Counted from the stretch's first letter, positions 1 to 8,637 are shown. The stretch: 64,000 bases of DNA from Rhodococcus koreensis (GCF_900105905.1 NZ_FNSV01000005.1:7708501-7772500), one strand, 5' to 3'. Translations and numbers: made by a program. Notes: generated from the letters alone by a model not told the origin.

Positions 1-93
1 CATGCCGTCGGCAACGTCACCCCAGCCGTGCTTGGTCCACTGCCGGTGGGCCTCTTCGATGGGGTCGAGATGAAGTGGTGACGGTGGTGGCAT
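1..93 (-). CDS. MarR-family transcriptional regulator (N-terminus only; runs off the window)
   Basis: Only the first 31 codons are inside the window, read leftwards from an ATG at 93. The visible residues include DPIEEA followed by QWTKHGW and ending DGM, which is the usual opening of actinobacterial MarR regulators, just before the first helix of the winged-helix domain. It lies 54 bases downstream of the Bcr/CflA efflux pump on the same strand, so it would be the second gene of a pump-regulator operon and might sense the pump's substrates. The family call rests on the short N-terminal signature only. Confidence 0.55.
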   Translation of the reverse strand, partial: MPPPSPLHLDPIEEAHRQWTKHGWGDVADGM

Positions 94-147
94 GCGTCGA
101 TCATCCCATGTCGGGTGATGGGCCGTGAAAGTCTGCCGAGCGTGTCG

Positions 148-1374
148 TCAGCGCGCTTCCGCCTTCGCTGCGGCCGCCAGCGCCACCAACCCCAGTCCCG
201 TGCACGCGGTCATGGTGACCGCAAGCGCGACGCCGGTGTTACCGAGCACCCCGACCAGGGGAGCGATCAGGGCGCCGACACCGAATTGCAGGGCGCCGAG
301 CAGCGCGGCAGCCGTGCCCGCGGCCTCCCCGTGCCTGCCGAGGGCCAGGGCCGGGGCATTGGGCAGGACGAAGCCGACACCGCCGAGGAGGAACCACAGG
401 GGAACGACGAACCCGACGAGCCCGCCGAACTCGAAATGCGCGGTGGTGATCAGCGCCAGCCCGGCCACTGTCGCGAAGCCGAGGGCCGACACCGTGATCT
501 GCAGCGGTGACCAGCGCGCGAGGGCGCGGACGTTGAGTTGCGAGGCCCCGATCAGGGCGATCGCGCCGGAGCTGAACAGCAGCGCGAACTGCTGCTCGTC
601 CAGGCCGTACTGGTCCTGGAACACGAACGACGCACCGGAGACGTACGAGAACAGCGATCCCATCGCCACGCTCGACACGAGCGCGAGCACCATGAACGCC
701 CGGTCCCCGAGCAGGCCCCTGTAGGTGCCCAGCACGGCGACGAGGTTGCTCTTGCGACGACGCTCCGGCGGCAGCGTCTCCGTCAGACCCCACGCGCCGA
801 TCAACGCCGTCAGCGTGCCGATCACGGCGAGGACGACGAAGATCCCGCGCCAGTCGAGGGCGATGAGGAGCGCCCCGCCGATACTCGGGGCGAGCACGGG
901 TGCGACGCCGAGGACGAGCATCAGCCGCGACATCACGACGGCGACGGTGTTCCCCGAGAACAGGTCGCGGACCACGGCGAGCGCGACTACCGCTGCGGCG
1001 GCGGCGCCGATGCCCTGGAAGACGCGGAGCACCCCCAGCACTGCCACGGTCGGCGCGAACACCGCGAGCACGGACGCGGCGACGTGCACACCGATACCGG
1101 CGATGAGGGGGCGTCTGCGCCCCAGGCTGTCCGCCAGCGGTCCGACGATCAACTGCCCCAGCGCGAGGCCGAGCAGGGTTCCCGTGATGGTCAGCTGGAC
1201 TGCGGACGAGGACGCGCCGAGGTCGGTTCCGATGTCCGGTAGCGCCGGCAGATACATGTCGATGGTGAAGGGGCCGAGGGCCACCATCGCGCCGAGTACG
1301 AGGATCACCCGAAGGCTGGGCCGAGTGGTTGTCCGCTCGCCGGTCGGGGCGGCGCGTTCTTCGGTGTCGGTCAT
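148..1374 (-). CDS. Bcr/CflA-family MFS drug efflux transporter
   Basis: This is an integral membrane protein of about 408 residues with the 12 hydrophobic segments expected of the major facilitator superfamily. The first loop contains TIDMYLPALP, the hallmark of the Bcr/CflA (DHA1) group, followed by a GxLaDxxGRR-type motif A (GPLADSLGRRR). Members are proton-driven exporters of drugs such as bicyclomycin, chloramphenicol and sulfonamides; the substrate here is unknown. The chosen start gives MTDTEERA and a normal family length; an in-frame start at 1446 would add 24 unlikely residues. A MarR-type gene follows on the same strand and may regulate it. Confidence 0.85.
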   Translation of the reverse strand: MTDTEERAAPTGERTTTRPSLRVILVLGAMVALGPFTIDMYLPALPDIGTDLGASSSAVQLTITGTLLGLALGQLIVGPLADSLGRRRPLIAGIGVHVAASVLAVFAPTVAVLGVLRVFQGIGAAAAAVVALAVVRDLFSGNTVAVVMSRLMLVLGVAPVLAPSIGGALLIALDWRGIFVVLAVIGTLTALIGAWGLTETLPPERRRKSNLVAVLGTYRGLLGDRAFMVLALVSSVAMGSLFSYVSGASFVFQDQYGLDEQQFALLFSSGAIALIGASQLNVRALARWSPLQITVSALGFATVAGLALITTAHFEFGGLVGFVVPLWFLLGGVGFVLPNAPALALGRHGEAAGTAAALLGALQFGVGALIAPLVGVLGNTGVALAVTMTACTGLGLVALAAAAKAEAR

Positions 1375-1490
1375 GAAGCAACACAGCAACGAGGGCACGT
1401 GGTTTGTTCCCGCCCCGGCGTGTCGGTTCAGAATCACCGTGAGCACAACCCTCGCACCCTCGGCGCCGGCCGGGCACAGTGATCATCGAT

Positions 1491-1562
1491 GCGGGTGTGA
1501 CTGAGTGGTTGAGGTACCGGCCTGCAAAGCCGTTCACACGGGTTCGAATCCCGTCACTCGCT
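1491..1562 (+). tRNA. tRNA-Cys (GCA)
   Basis: The acceptor arms GCGGGTG and CACTCGC pair over seven positions with one G-T. The T arm is ACGGG-TTCGAAT-CCCGT and the anticodon loop reads CTGCAAA, giving anticodon GCA for cysteine. The first anticodon-stem pair is a mismatch. The 3' CCA is not encoded. A perfect 15-bp hairpin follows immediately. Confidence 0.92.
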
Positions 1563-1566
1563 CGAC

Positions 1567-1599
1567 GAGAACCGGCAGGTGATGCACCTGCCGGTTCTC
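1567..1599. terminator. Hairpin terminator between tRNA-Cys and the GT39 gene
   Basis: A perfect 15-bp inverted repeat (GAGAACCGGCAGGTG and its complement) encloses a three-base loop. It begins five bases after the tRNA and ends 18 bases before the stop codon of the convergent glycosyltransferase, so it could act on both strands. There is no U tract, as is common in actinobacteria. Confidence 0.7.
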
Positions 1600-1617
1600 C
1601 GCGTGCTCGACGGGGAA

Positions 1618-3564
1618 CTATCCGGTGTAACCGGAGAGGTCGTACACGGTCGTGCCGCCCACCGTGATGGGCGTGAAATTGGCGGCCACCCACTGCTCGA
1701 TCGCGCCGGACGTGCTGTCGCCGCCGCGACCACCACCCCCACCACCACCGGCGATGTAGTAGTGCACCTGGCCGTTCTCGACGTAGGAGATGAACTGGTC
1801 GAGTGTCGGCGTGGGGTCGGAACTCCATCCGCCGATGGCCATCACCGCGGTGTCGGCGGCCAGTTCATAGGTGGCAGCGCTCTGCGAACCGTTGGTCGCG
1901 GCCGACCACGTGGTGCCTGCCTCGGCGAGCAACGTCGTGAGCTCGGAACTCGTCCCACCCTCGTTGCCGCCCATGTCACCGCCCGGTGCCTGGCCGCCGG
2001 CCATGTCACCGCCGGGTGCCCGGCCGCCGCCGCCTCCCATTCCGGTATCGGTGACTGCCCCGGACGGGCCGGCCGTGGGGATCGATCCGCTGTGCGCGGT
2101 GGCGGCGGTGGCGATCGCGTAGGACGCGGAGCCTCCGATTCCGGCGAGCGAGCCCAGCAGCACGCCGGTGACGGCGAGTTTCCGGACGCGGTTCCCGTCG
2201 CCGAGCGCGAGCAGGGCGGCGCCGAGAACGGTGCCGGCGAGCAGGACCCACTTCAGGGCGGGCATCCACTCGGTGTTGCGGTGCAACAGGACCCAGCCCC
2301 ACGCACCTGCGGCCACCATCATGAATGCGAGACCGAACCGTCCGAGAATGCTGCCGCGCTTCTGCCACAGGGCGTACCCGCCGGTGCCGATCATCCCGGC
2401 GATCGCGGGGGCGAGCGCCACCGTGTAGTACGGGTGGATGGTGCCGGACATGTAGCTGAAGATCAGTCCCGTGACGAGGAACCAGCCACCCCACGCGATC
2501 AGGGAGGCCCGCACGCGGTCCGTCCGCGGAGCGCGTCCACGGGCGAGCAACCCGAAGACCAGGGCGACCAGCGCCGCCGGGATCAGCCACGAGATCTCGA
2601 TGCCCATCTCGCTGCCGAACAGGCGATCCAGCCCGGTGCTCCCGCCGAAACTCGATCCCGCACTTCCGCCGGCCATTCCGCCGCCACCACCGCCGGTGTT
2701 TCCGAAGATCCGGCCGAGTCCGTTGTAGCCGAGCACCAGATCCATGACGCTGTTGTCGGTGGAACCGCCGATGTAGGGGCGCGAGTCCGCGGGCCACAGC
2801 CACACGGCGAGAACCCACCATCCGGCCGCGGCGACGACGGCGGCGACACCCCCGGCCAGGTGCAGCAGGCGAAACCGCAACCGGGCATGTCCGGCAACCA
2901 GATAGGCCAGACCGAACGCGGGCAGCACCATCAGGCCCTGCAACATCTTGGTGAGGAACGCGAAGCCGAGCGCGACCCCGGTGAGGGTGATCCACATCGC
3001 GGCGCGGCGGCCGGTCTCCGTCTCGATCGCGCGGACCACGAAATATCCGGCCGCGGTCATCAGGAGCACGAGCAAAGCGTCGGGGTTGTCGAAGCGAAAC
3101 ATCAAGGCGGCCGCGGGAGTTGCGGCGAGAACGGCGCCGGCGATCAACCCGGCGCCACTGTTCGTGACGCGGGTGACGGCCGCGTAGCCGAGGGTGACCG
3201 ACCCGACCCCCATCAGGGCCTGGGGGACGAGGAGGCTGGCGCTGGAGAACCCGAAGATCCGTCCGGACAGTCCCATCACCCACAGCGACGCGGGCGGTTT
3301 GTCGACCGTGATGAAATTCGAGGTGTCGAGCGAGCCGAAGAACCACGCCTTCCAACTCTGCGAACCGGCCTGCGCTGCCGCGGCATAGAAACTGTTGGCG
3401 TAGCCGCTCGAGGTGAGATCCCACAGGTACAGCGCCGCGGTGGCGGCGAGTAGTGCGGTGACGGCGAGTGCGGAACCGCGCCGGCGGATCCACGATTCCG
3501 ACTCGGCGCGGTGGCCGGGCGATTCTGTTCTCCGTGGCGGAGCCGGAGTGAGAACGGCAGTCAT
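1618..3564 (-). CDS. Glycosyltransferase family 39 (ArnT/PMT-like, YkcB-type) membrane mannosyltransferase
   Basis: This 648-residue protein begins with a hydrophobic segment and carries the short ITVDKPP motif in its first extracytoplasmic loop, the signature of PMT_2/GT39 enzymes that transfer a sugar from a polyprenyl-phosphate donor outside the membrane. About ten further hydrophobic helices follow. Two long glycine-rich stretches interrupt the protein, one with GGGGGGMAGG and one with a repeated APGGDM unit near the C-terminal soluble domain, which ends DLSGYTG. The ATG at 3564 is preceded by GAAGGGA. It stands alone, convergent with tRNA-Cys. The acceptor (lipid, protein or wall glycan) cannot be told. 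Confidence 0.8.
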   Translation of the reverse strand: MTAVLTPAPPRRTESPGHRAESESWIRRRGSALAVTALLAATAALYLWDLTSSGYANSFYAAAAQAGSQSWKAWFFGSLDTSNFITVDKPPASLWVMGLSGRIFGFSSASLLVPQALMGVGSVTLGYAAVTRVTNSGAGLIAGAVLAATPAAALMFRFDNPDALLVLLMTAAGYFVVRAIETETGRRAAMWITLTGVALGFAFLTKMLQGLMVLPAFGLAYLVAGHARLRFRLLHLAGGVAAVVAAAGWWVLAVWLWPADSRPYIGGSTDNSVMDLVLGYNGLGRIFGNTGGGGGGMAGGSAGSSFGGSTGLDRLFGSEMGIEISWLIPAALVALVFGLLARGRAPRTDRVRASLIAWGGWFLVTGLIFSYMSGTIHPYYTVALAPAIAGMIGTGGYALWQKRGSILGRFGLAFMMVAAGAWGWVLLHRNTEWMPALKWVLLAGTVLGAALLALGDGNRVRKLAVTGVLLGSLAGIGGSASYAIATAATAHSGSIPTAGPSGAVTDTGMGGGGGRAPGGDMAGGQAPGGDMGGNEGGTSSELTTLLAEAGTTWSAATNGSQSAATYELAADTAVMAIGGWSSDPTPTLDQFISYVENGQVHYYIAGGGGGGGRGGDSTSGAIEQWVAANFTPITVGGTTVYDLSGYTG

Positions 3565-3677
3565 CAGGTGGTCCCTTCGCGAGTTGCTGTCCTGACAACG
3601 TTCTCGCGTGGGGGCGTCACCCGGCTGGGAGGCGGCTGGAAGGTTCCTGTGAACCCGGACTCCGATCGCGATCCGGT

Positions 3678-4286
3678 TCAGCGTGTCGTGTCGAGTGTGT
3701 CGACGTCGACGCCTGCTGCGGGAAGCAGGTGGTAGAAGGCGCGTTCGCAGAGGTCGATCATCTCGGTGCGTTCCATGGTCGGCTCGTCGAGCCAGGACAG
3801 CACGATCTCCTCCATGAACGCCTGCCAGCCCGAGATCGTGGCCTCGAGCGCGGGCGTCGTCGGCACGCCGAACTCGGCCAGCGACACGCCGATCCACCGG
3901 GTGAACGTCCGACGCATGCCGCGGTAGATCTGCCGCATCCTCTCGTCGCCGCTCCCGGCCATCCGCATGACCGCGAGATAGATGGTGGGGTGCTCGATCA
4001 CCGCGTCCGCGAACGTTTCGACGCCTGCCCGGAGTTGCCCGTATAGCGGGAGCGTCGCGTCGGGTGTCATCCGCCGCTGCAGTTCGGAGGCCGAGGCTTC
4101 GAGGACGGCGTTGCGAAAGCCCTGCTTGTTCTTGAAGTAGTGGAACAGCAGTGGTGCCGAGACGCCCGCCTCGGCCGCCACCTGGTCGATCGAGAGGTCG
4201 TCGAACGGCACCGTCTCGAGGAGTCGGACGGCCACGTCGAGGATCTGCGCGCGCCGATCTTCGGGAGAGCGGGGTGCGGCGGCCAC
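3678..4286 (-). CDS. TetR-family transcriptional repressor
   Basis: The 202-residue protein has a TetR helix-turn-helix near residues 15-60 (ILDVAVRLLE, VAAEAGVSAPLLFHYFKNK) and a larger, family-divergent ligand-binding C-terminal domain. It is divergent from the amidohydrolase gene at 4386 across a 99-base gap that holds a perfect GTAACC-N3-GGTTAC palindrome over a candidate promoter. I infer that it represses that operon and itself, with a ligand related to the amidohydrolase substrate. Confidence 0.85.
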   Translation of the reverse strand: MAAAPRSPEDRRAQILDVAVRLLETVPFDDLSIDQVAAEAGVSAPLLFHYFKNKQGFRNAVLEASASELQRRMTPDATLPLYGQLRAGVETFADAVIEHPTIYLAVMRMAGSGDERMRQIYRGMRRTFTRWIGVSLAEFGVPTTPALEATISGWQAFMEEIVLSWLDEPTMERTEMIDLCERAFYHLLPAAGVDVDTLDTTR

Positions 4287-4321
4287 CCCTGCACTCTATT
4301 GAGGATCGCCCGAACCGTCCA

Positions 4322-4351
4322 TTGACTTTTACTCAACCACATACGTAACCT
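4322..4351 (+). promoter_or_regulatory. Candidate promoter of the amidohydrolase operon
   Basis: TTGACT at 4322-4327 and TAACCT at 4346-4351 are separated by 18 bases and lie 35 bases before the ATG at 4386. The -10 hexamer lies within a perfect palindrome, as expected for repression by the adjacent TetR protein. Confidence 0.45.
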
Positions 4352-4359
4352 CGGGTTAC
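4345..4359. promoter_or_regulatory. Palindromic operator GTAACC-TCG-GGTTAC
   Basis: A perfect 6-3-6 inverted repeat sits in the 99-base divergent intergenic region between the TetR gene (start 4286) and the amidohydrolase gene (start 4386). Its size and place suit a TetR dimer. Confidence 0.6.
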
Positions 4360-4385
4360 ACATACCGAGTGTGAGGAGCGCAACA

Positions 4386-6173
4386 ATGCCGGATTTCGAT
4401 GTGGTCGTCAATGGTGGGCTGTGGTTCGACGGAACCGGATCCGCGCCGCTGCGACGCAATCTCGGCATCCGCGACGGAATCGTCGTCCGGGCATCGACCC
4501 GCCCGCTGCCCGTCGGACCTGACACCGAGGTCATCGACGCCGCAGGCAAGTGGGTGCTCCCCGGATTCGTCGACGTGCACACCCACTACGACGCGGAGGT
4601 GCTCGTCAGCCCCGGCTTGCCGGAGTCGGTACGACACGGCGTGACCACCGTCGTCCTCGGAAACTGCTCCCTCTCCACCGTGTATTCGACGCCGCGCGAG
4701 TGCGCCGACCTGTTCAGCAGGGTCGAGGCCGTGCCGCACGACTCCGTGCTCGGGATCCTGGAGGAAAACAAGATCTGGCAGAACCCGGCGGAGTACGTCG
4801 AGGCACTCGAGTCGTTGCCGCTCGGCCCCAACATCGCCGGGTTCATCGGGCACTCCGACATCCGCACCCACGTCCTCGGTCTCGGCCGCGGCACCGACAA
4901 GCGGATCGAGCCGACCGCGCGCGAACTCGAGCAGATGGGTGCGATGCTCACCGACGCCGTCGATGCCGGCTTCCTCGGCCTCTCCTCGATGACGAACGCA
5001 CTCGACAAGATCGACGGTGACGAATACCGTTCGCGCTCATTGCCGTCCACGTACGCGCGGTGGAAGGAGTTCCGCTTCCTCAATCGCATCCTGCGCGAGC
5101 GCGGCAAGATCCTGCAGAGCGCACCGACAATCAACCTGCATCCGAACATCGCCGGATTCTTCACGGAGAGTTCGGGCCTCGGGCGGCGCAAGCCCCTCAA
5201 GACGTCGCTGCTGTCGGCCGCGGACTCGAAGGCCTACCCGCCGATCGTGTACTTCATGCTCGCCGCGGCGCCGCTGCTGAACCGCTTCGCCAAGACCGAT
5301 TTCAAGTGGCAGCACCTGCCGGTGCCGTTCACCGTCTACGCGGACGGGATCGACCTCGTGGTGTTCGAGGAATTCGGCGCCGGCGCGGCGGCACTGCACC
5401 TCGAGGACCAGGTGGAGCGAAATGCCCTACTGCAGGACGAGTCCTACCGACGCCGGTTCCGCAAGGACTACGACAACAAGTTCAGCCCCCGCATCTGGCA
5501 CCGCAACTTCTACGACGCCGAAATCGTCGGGTGCCCTGACGAGACGCTGATCGGCAAGACGTTCGGCGCCGTGGGTGACCTCGGCGGTGTGCACCCGGTC
5601 GACGCGTACCTCGATCTCGTCGTGAAGTACGGCACCGACCTGCGGTGGCGGACCACCATCGCCAACCATCGCCCCAGGTTCGCGAAGAAGCTCGCGGCCA
5701 GTTCCGGGGTGCAGATGGGATTCGGCGACGCCGGCGCCCACCTGCGCAACATGGCGTTCTACAACTACCCGATCCGGTTGCTGAAGAAGGTCAAGGACGC
5801 GCAGTCCGACCGCAAGCCGTTCCTGACCGTCGAGCGGGCCGTTCACCGGCTGACCGGCGAGCTGGCCGACTGGTACGGCATCGACGCCGGCCACCTCCGC
5901 GAAGGTGACCGCGCCGATCTGGTCGTCGTCGACCCGGCGGGTCTCGACGCCACGGTGGACGGTTTGTTCGAGGCGGAGGTCCCCGAATACGGCGGGTTGC
6001 GGCGAATGGTGAACCGCAGTGACGGCGCCGCGGTCGCGACGGTGATCAACGGCAGGCTCGTGTACCGCGACGGCGAATTCGCCGGTGGATTCGGGGTCAC
6101 CAGGACGGGACGCTTCCTCCGCGCCGGAGAGTCGGCCGCAGACCGCAGCGAGCGTGAGACGATCGTCGGATGA
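4386..6173 (+). CDS. Amidohydrolase / N-acyl-D-amino-acid deacylase family protein
   Basis: The 595-residue product belongs to the metal-dependent amidohydrolase superfamily. After a short beta-sandwich segment it shows PGFVDVHTHYDAE, the first metal-binding HxH motif of D-aminoacylases and dihydroorotase-like enzymes, and later IGHSDIRTH and GFGDAGAHLR, which fit the other metal and catalytic positions. The C-terminal part returns to the composite beta domain (DLVVVDPAG). Members hydrolyse N-acyl-D-amino acids or cyclic amides; the substrate here is unknown. The start at 4386 has GAGGAG upstream. The alpha/beta hydrolase gene overlaps its stop by four bases, so the two are co-translated. Confidence 0.8.
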   Translation: MPDFDVVVNGGLWFDGTGSAPLRRNLGIRDGIVVRASTRPLPVGPDTEVIDAAGKWVLPGFVDVHTHYDAEVLVSPGLPESVRHGVTTVVLGNCSLSTVYSTPRECADLFSRVEAVPHDSVLGILEENKIWQNPAEYVEALESLPLGPNIAGFIGHSDIRTHVLGLGRGTDKRIEPTARELEQMGAMLTDAVDAGFLGLSSMTNALDKIDGDEYRSRSLPSTYARWKEFRFLNRILRERGKILQSAPTINLHPNIAGFFTESSGLGRRKPLKTSLLSAADSKAYPPIVYFMLAAAPLLNRFAKTDFKWQHLPVPFTVYADGIDLVVFEEFGAGAAALHLEDQVERNALLQDESYRRRFRKDYDNKFSPRIWHRNFYDAEIVGCPDETLIGKTFGAVGDLGGVHPVDAYLDLVVKYGTDLRWRTTIANHRPRFAKKLAASSGVQMGFGDAGAHLRNMAFYNYPIRLLKKVKDAQSDRKPFLTVERAVHRLTGELADWYGIDAGHLREGDRADLVVVDPAGLDATVDGLFEAEVPEYGGLRRMVNRSDGAAVATVINGRLVYRDGEFAGGFGVTRTGRFLRAGESAADRSERETIVG

Positions 6174-7018
6174 GTCGCACGGAGCGGATCGGCACGTTCA
6201 CCCGCGACGGACTGGTGTTCGACGTCCGCGACGAGGGCCCGATCGACGGCACACCGGTGGTGCTGTTGCACGGGTTTCCGCAGGACTCGCGGTCGTGGGA
6301 GGCGCTGGCGCCGCTGCTGCACCGGCGCGGGTTCCGCACCCTGGCCCCGGACCAGCGAGGCTATTCGCCCGGTGCCAGGCCCCGCGCCCGCCGCGCGTAC
6401 CGCAGCACGGATCTGATCGCGGACGTCGTCGCGCTCATCGACCGGGCAGGCCTCGGCCCGGCGCACGTGGTCGGACACGATTGGGGCGCTGCGGTGGCCT
6501 GGGGTCTCGCCGCCGAACGCCCGGACCGGGTCCGGACGCTCACGGCGCTGTCGGTGCCGCACCCGGCGGCGTTCGTGCGGGCGATGCTCACCAGCCGTCA
6601 GATCCTGAAGTCCTGGTACATGTTCGCGTTCCAGCTGCCGTGGATCCCGGAGCGGGTGCTCACCCCGGACGGCTTCGGCTACCGGGCCCTGGTCGCCAGC
6701 GGCCAGTCGCCGGACGACGCGAAGCGCGACCTCGGGCCCATGCGCGACCGGACGCGGGCCCGGGGCGCCCTGAACTGGTATCGTGCGATGCCGTTCATCT
6801 CGCCCCGATCTGCCTCCCGGAAGGTCCGGGTGCCCACGCTGTTCGTGTGGAGCGACGGCGACACTGCGATCGGTCCGGTGGGGCCGAAGCTGACGTCCCG
6901 ATTCGTCGACGCCCCGTACACATTCGAGGTGCTCCGCGGCGTGAGCCACTGGATCCCGGACGAGGCCGCCGAACGCGTCGACGAACTACTCGGAAACCAC
7001 CTGCTCGATCAGTCGTGA
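6170..7018 (+). CDS. Alpha/beta hydrolase, epoxide hydrolase/dehalogenase-like
   Basis: The 282-residue protein shows the HGFPQ oxyanion motif (residues 34-38) and a nucleophile elbow GHDWG at 102-106. The nucleophile is therefore Asp104, as in soluble epoxide hydrolases and haloalkane dehalogenases rather than serine esterases. A GVSHW near the C-terminus supplies the catalytic histidine. The ATG overlaps the amidohydrolase stop (ATGA), placing both in the TetR-controlled operon. HGFPQ favours an epoxide hydrolase over a dehalogenase, but the substrate is not predictable. Confidence 0.82.
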   Translation: MSRTERIGTFTRDGLVFDVRDEGPIDGTPVVLLHGFPQDSRSWEALAPLLHRRGFRTLAPDQRGYSPGARPRARRAYRSTDLIADVVALIDRAGLGPAHVVGHDWGAAVAWGLAAERPDRVRTLTALSVPHPAAFVRAMLTSRQILKSWYMFAFQLPWIPERVLTPDGFGYRALVASGQSPDDAKRDLGPMRDRTRARGALNWYRAMPFISPRSASRKVRVPTLFVWSDGDTAIGPVGPKLTSRFVDAPYTFEVLRGVSHWIPDEAAERVDELLGNHLLDQS

Positions 7019-7082
7019 TCGACTGTCCGCTGTCGGTGAACGCCGCGGCGTCAGGGTGCGTGGTCTGGAAGACTCCGGAGGT

Positions 7083-7430
7083 ATGGAAGCTCAGCGCAGA
7101 CTGACGCTGGTTACGGCCGCTCCCGAGGACTCGCGGGAGGAACCGCTGGTGCGTGAGCTCTACGGGCGGGTGCTCCGCGAGGCGCGCCGGGACCAGGACC
7201 GGAGCCTCGAGGACGTTGCCGCCGCCGTCGGGATGTCGAAGCAGTACCTCTCCGAGATCGAGCGCGGGAAGAAGGAGCCGTCCTCCGAAATGCTGCGCGC
7301 CGTATGCGGCGCCCTCGGTCTCCCGGTCGAACACCTGCTGTTCCGGTCCGGGCGCCGGCTCGGCGCGGCCAACCGGAACTCGGCGACCGGGAACCCGAAC
7401 CGGCAGGTGCCCACCCTGCTCGCCGCCTAG
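7083..7430 (+). CDS. PopR/ClgR-like XRE-family activator of clp genes
   Basis: This 115-residue protein carries one helix-turn-helix at about residues 35-80 with SKQYLSEIERGKKEPSSEML, almost the ClgR/PopR recognition-helix consensus. ClgR and PopR activate clp protease genes in actinobacteria; PopR of Streptomyces controls the second clpP pair and is itself destroyed by the first ClpP through two C-terminal alanines. This protein likewise ends in Leu-Ala-Ala. It converges on two clpP genes that end 10 bases away. The ATG at 7083 has GGAGG almost touching it; starts at 7056 or a GTG at 7150 are possible. The function is inferred from motif, tail and neighbours. Confidence 0.75.
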   Translation: MEAQRRLTLVTAAPEDSREEPLVRELYGRVLREARRDQDRSLEDVAAAVGMSKQYLSEIERGKKEPSSEMLRAVCGALGLPVEHLLFRSGRRLGAANRNSATGNPNRQVPTLLAA

Positions 7431-7439
7431 CCTTCGCAG

Positions 7440-8024
7440 TCACTCCGCGACGAGCGTGTCGGCCAGGCCGTAGTCGATGGCCTCCTGAGCCGTGAGGATG
7501 CGGTCCCGGTCCGTGTCCCGGCGAAGGCGTTCGACGGTCTGCCCGGTGTGTTTGCTCAGAATGGCCTCGGTCTGCGAACGAACCCGCATGATCTCGGCGG
7601 CCTGCAGCGCCAGGTCGGAGATCGTGCCGTTGCCCTGCGTCGACGGCTGGTGCAGCAGTACCCGGGAGTGCGCCAGGACGTGCCGGTGTCCCTTGGTTCC
7701 CGCTGCCAGGAGAACCGCCGCGGCGGAGGCGGCCTGCCCCATGCAGTAGGTGGCGATGGTCGGGCGCAGGAACTGCATCGTGTCGTAGATGGCGAGCATC
7801 GCGGTCGTGGAGCCGCCGGGGGAGTTGATGTACAGCCCGATCTCCTGATCGGAACTGTCCGCCTGCAGGTGGAGCAGCTGTGCCATCACGACATTGGCGA
7901 CGCCGTCGTCGATCTCCGTGCCCAGGAAGACGATCCGCTCGTTCAGCAGTCGGCTGAAGATGTCGAACGACCGCTCGCCTGCCGGGGTGCGTTCGATGAC
8001 GTGGGGAATGGTGTATTGGGACAT
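7440..8024 (-). CDS. clpP: ATP-dependent Clp protease proteolytic subunit (second gene of a ClpP pair)
   Basis: The 194-residue serine peptidase has the complete ClpP triad at canonical spacing: Ser100 in MGQAAS, His125 in LLHQP and Asp174 in DTDRDR. It would form a heptameric ring and, with its partner, a tetradecamer fed by ClpX or ClpC. The ATG at 8024 is six bases past the frame of the upstream clpP, which ends at 8029, so the two are translationally linked. It is not next to tig or clpX, so this is probably an additional pair like Streptomyces clpP3-clpP4 rather than the housekeeping pair. Confidence 0.9.
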   Translation of the reverse strand: MSQYTIPHVIERTPAGERSFDIFSRLLNERIVFLGTEIDDGVANVVMAQLLHLQADSSDQEIGLYINSPGGSTTAMLAIYDTMQFLRPTIATYCMGQAASAAAVLLAAGTKGHRHVLAHSRVLLHQPSTQGNGTISDLALQAAEIMRVRSQTEAILSKHTGQTVERLRRDTDRDRILTAQEAIDYGLADTLVAE

Positions 8025-8028
8025 GGCT

Positions 8029-8637
8029 TCACAATCCAATTCTCGGGGCGGTGGTGTGCGGGGCGATCTCCGCGAACGAGGACACGACGCGGTCGACGAT
8101 CCCGTAGTCGCGGGCCTCGTCCGCGGTGAACCACCGATCCCGATCGCTGTCCTCGGCGATCTGCTCGACCGGATGCCCCGTCTCCGCGGCCAGGATCTCC
8201 TGCGACTGTCGCTTCATCCGTTCGAGGCTCTCGGCTTGGATGGCGATGTCGACGGCCGTACCGCCGATTCCTGCCGAGGGCTGGTGCATCATGATGCGGC
8301 TGTGCGCCAGGCTGATCCGCTTGCCGTGGGTTCCCGAGCACAGCAGCACTTGCCCCATGCTGGCGGCGAAACCCATGGCCACGGTCACCACGTCGTTGGG
8401 GACGAGTTTCATCGTGTCGTAGATGGCCAGGCCTGCGAAGACGGAACCACCCGGCGAATTGATGTACAGCACGATGTCGCGTTTGGGGTCGGCGGCCGCG
8501 AGCAGCACCAGTTCGGAGCAGGCGCGCTCGGCCATGGCATCGTCCACCTCGCCGGTGAGGAGGATCGTGCGCTGGCGAAACAGTCTGTCCGCCAACAGGT
8601 CGCGGTAGTTCAGGTCGGGTAGTGCGGCTGTGGTCAT
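8029..8637 (-). CDS. clpP: ATP-dependent Clp protease proteolytic subunit (first gene of a ClpP pair)
   Basis: The 202-residue subunit has Ser93 in GFAASMGQ, His118 in MMHQP and Asp167 in EDSDRDR, with the normal 25- and 49-residue spacings. It is only moderately similar to the following ClpP, as expected for a hetero-oligomeric pair. The ATG has CTGGAG upstream. A GTCTGC-N5-GCAGAC palindrome 42-58 bases before the start resembles the PopR operator, suggesting activation by the convergent PopR-like protein. Confidence 0.9.
   Translation of the reverse strand: MTTAALPDLNYRDLLADRLFRQRTILLTGEVDDAMAERACSELVLLAAADPKRDIVLYINSPGGSVFAGLAIYDTMKLVPNDVVTVAMGFAASMGQVLLCSGTHGKRISLAHSRIMMHQPSAGIGGTAVDIAIQAESLERMKRQSQEILAAETGHPVEQIAEDSDRDRWFTADEARDYGIVDRVVSSFAEIAPHTTAPRIGL

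Noticed and set aside
1579..3453. A 624-codon plus-strand frame opposite the GT39 gene
   Set aside because: It is a low-complexity shadow of the glycosyltransferase, which has clear family motifs.
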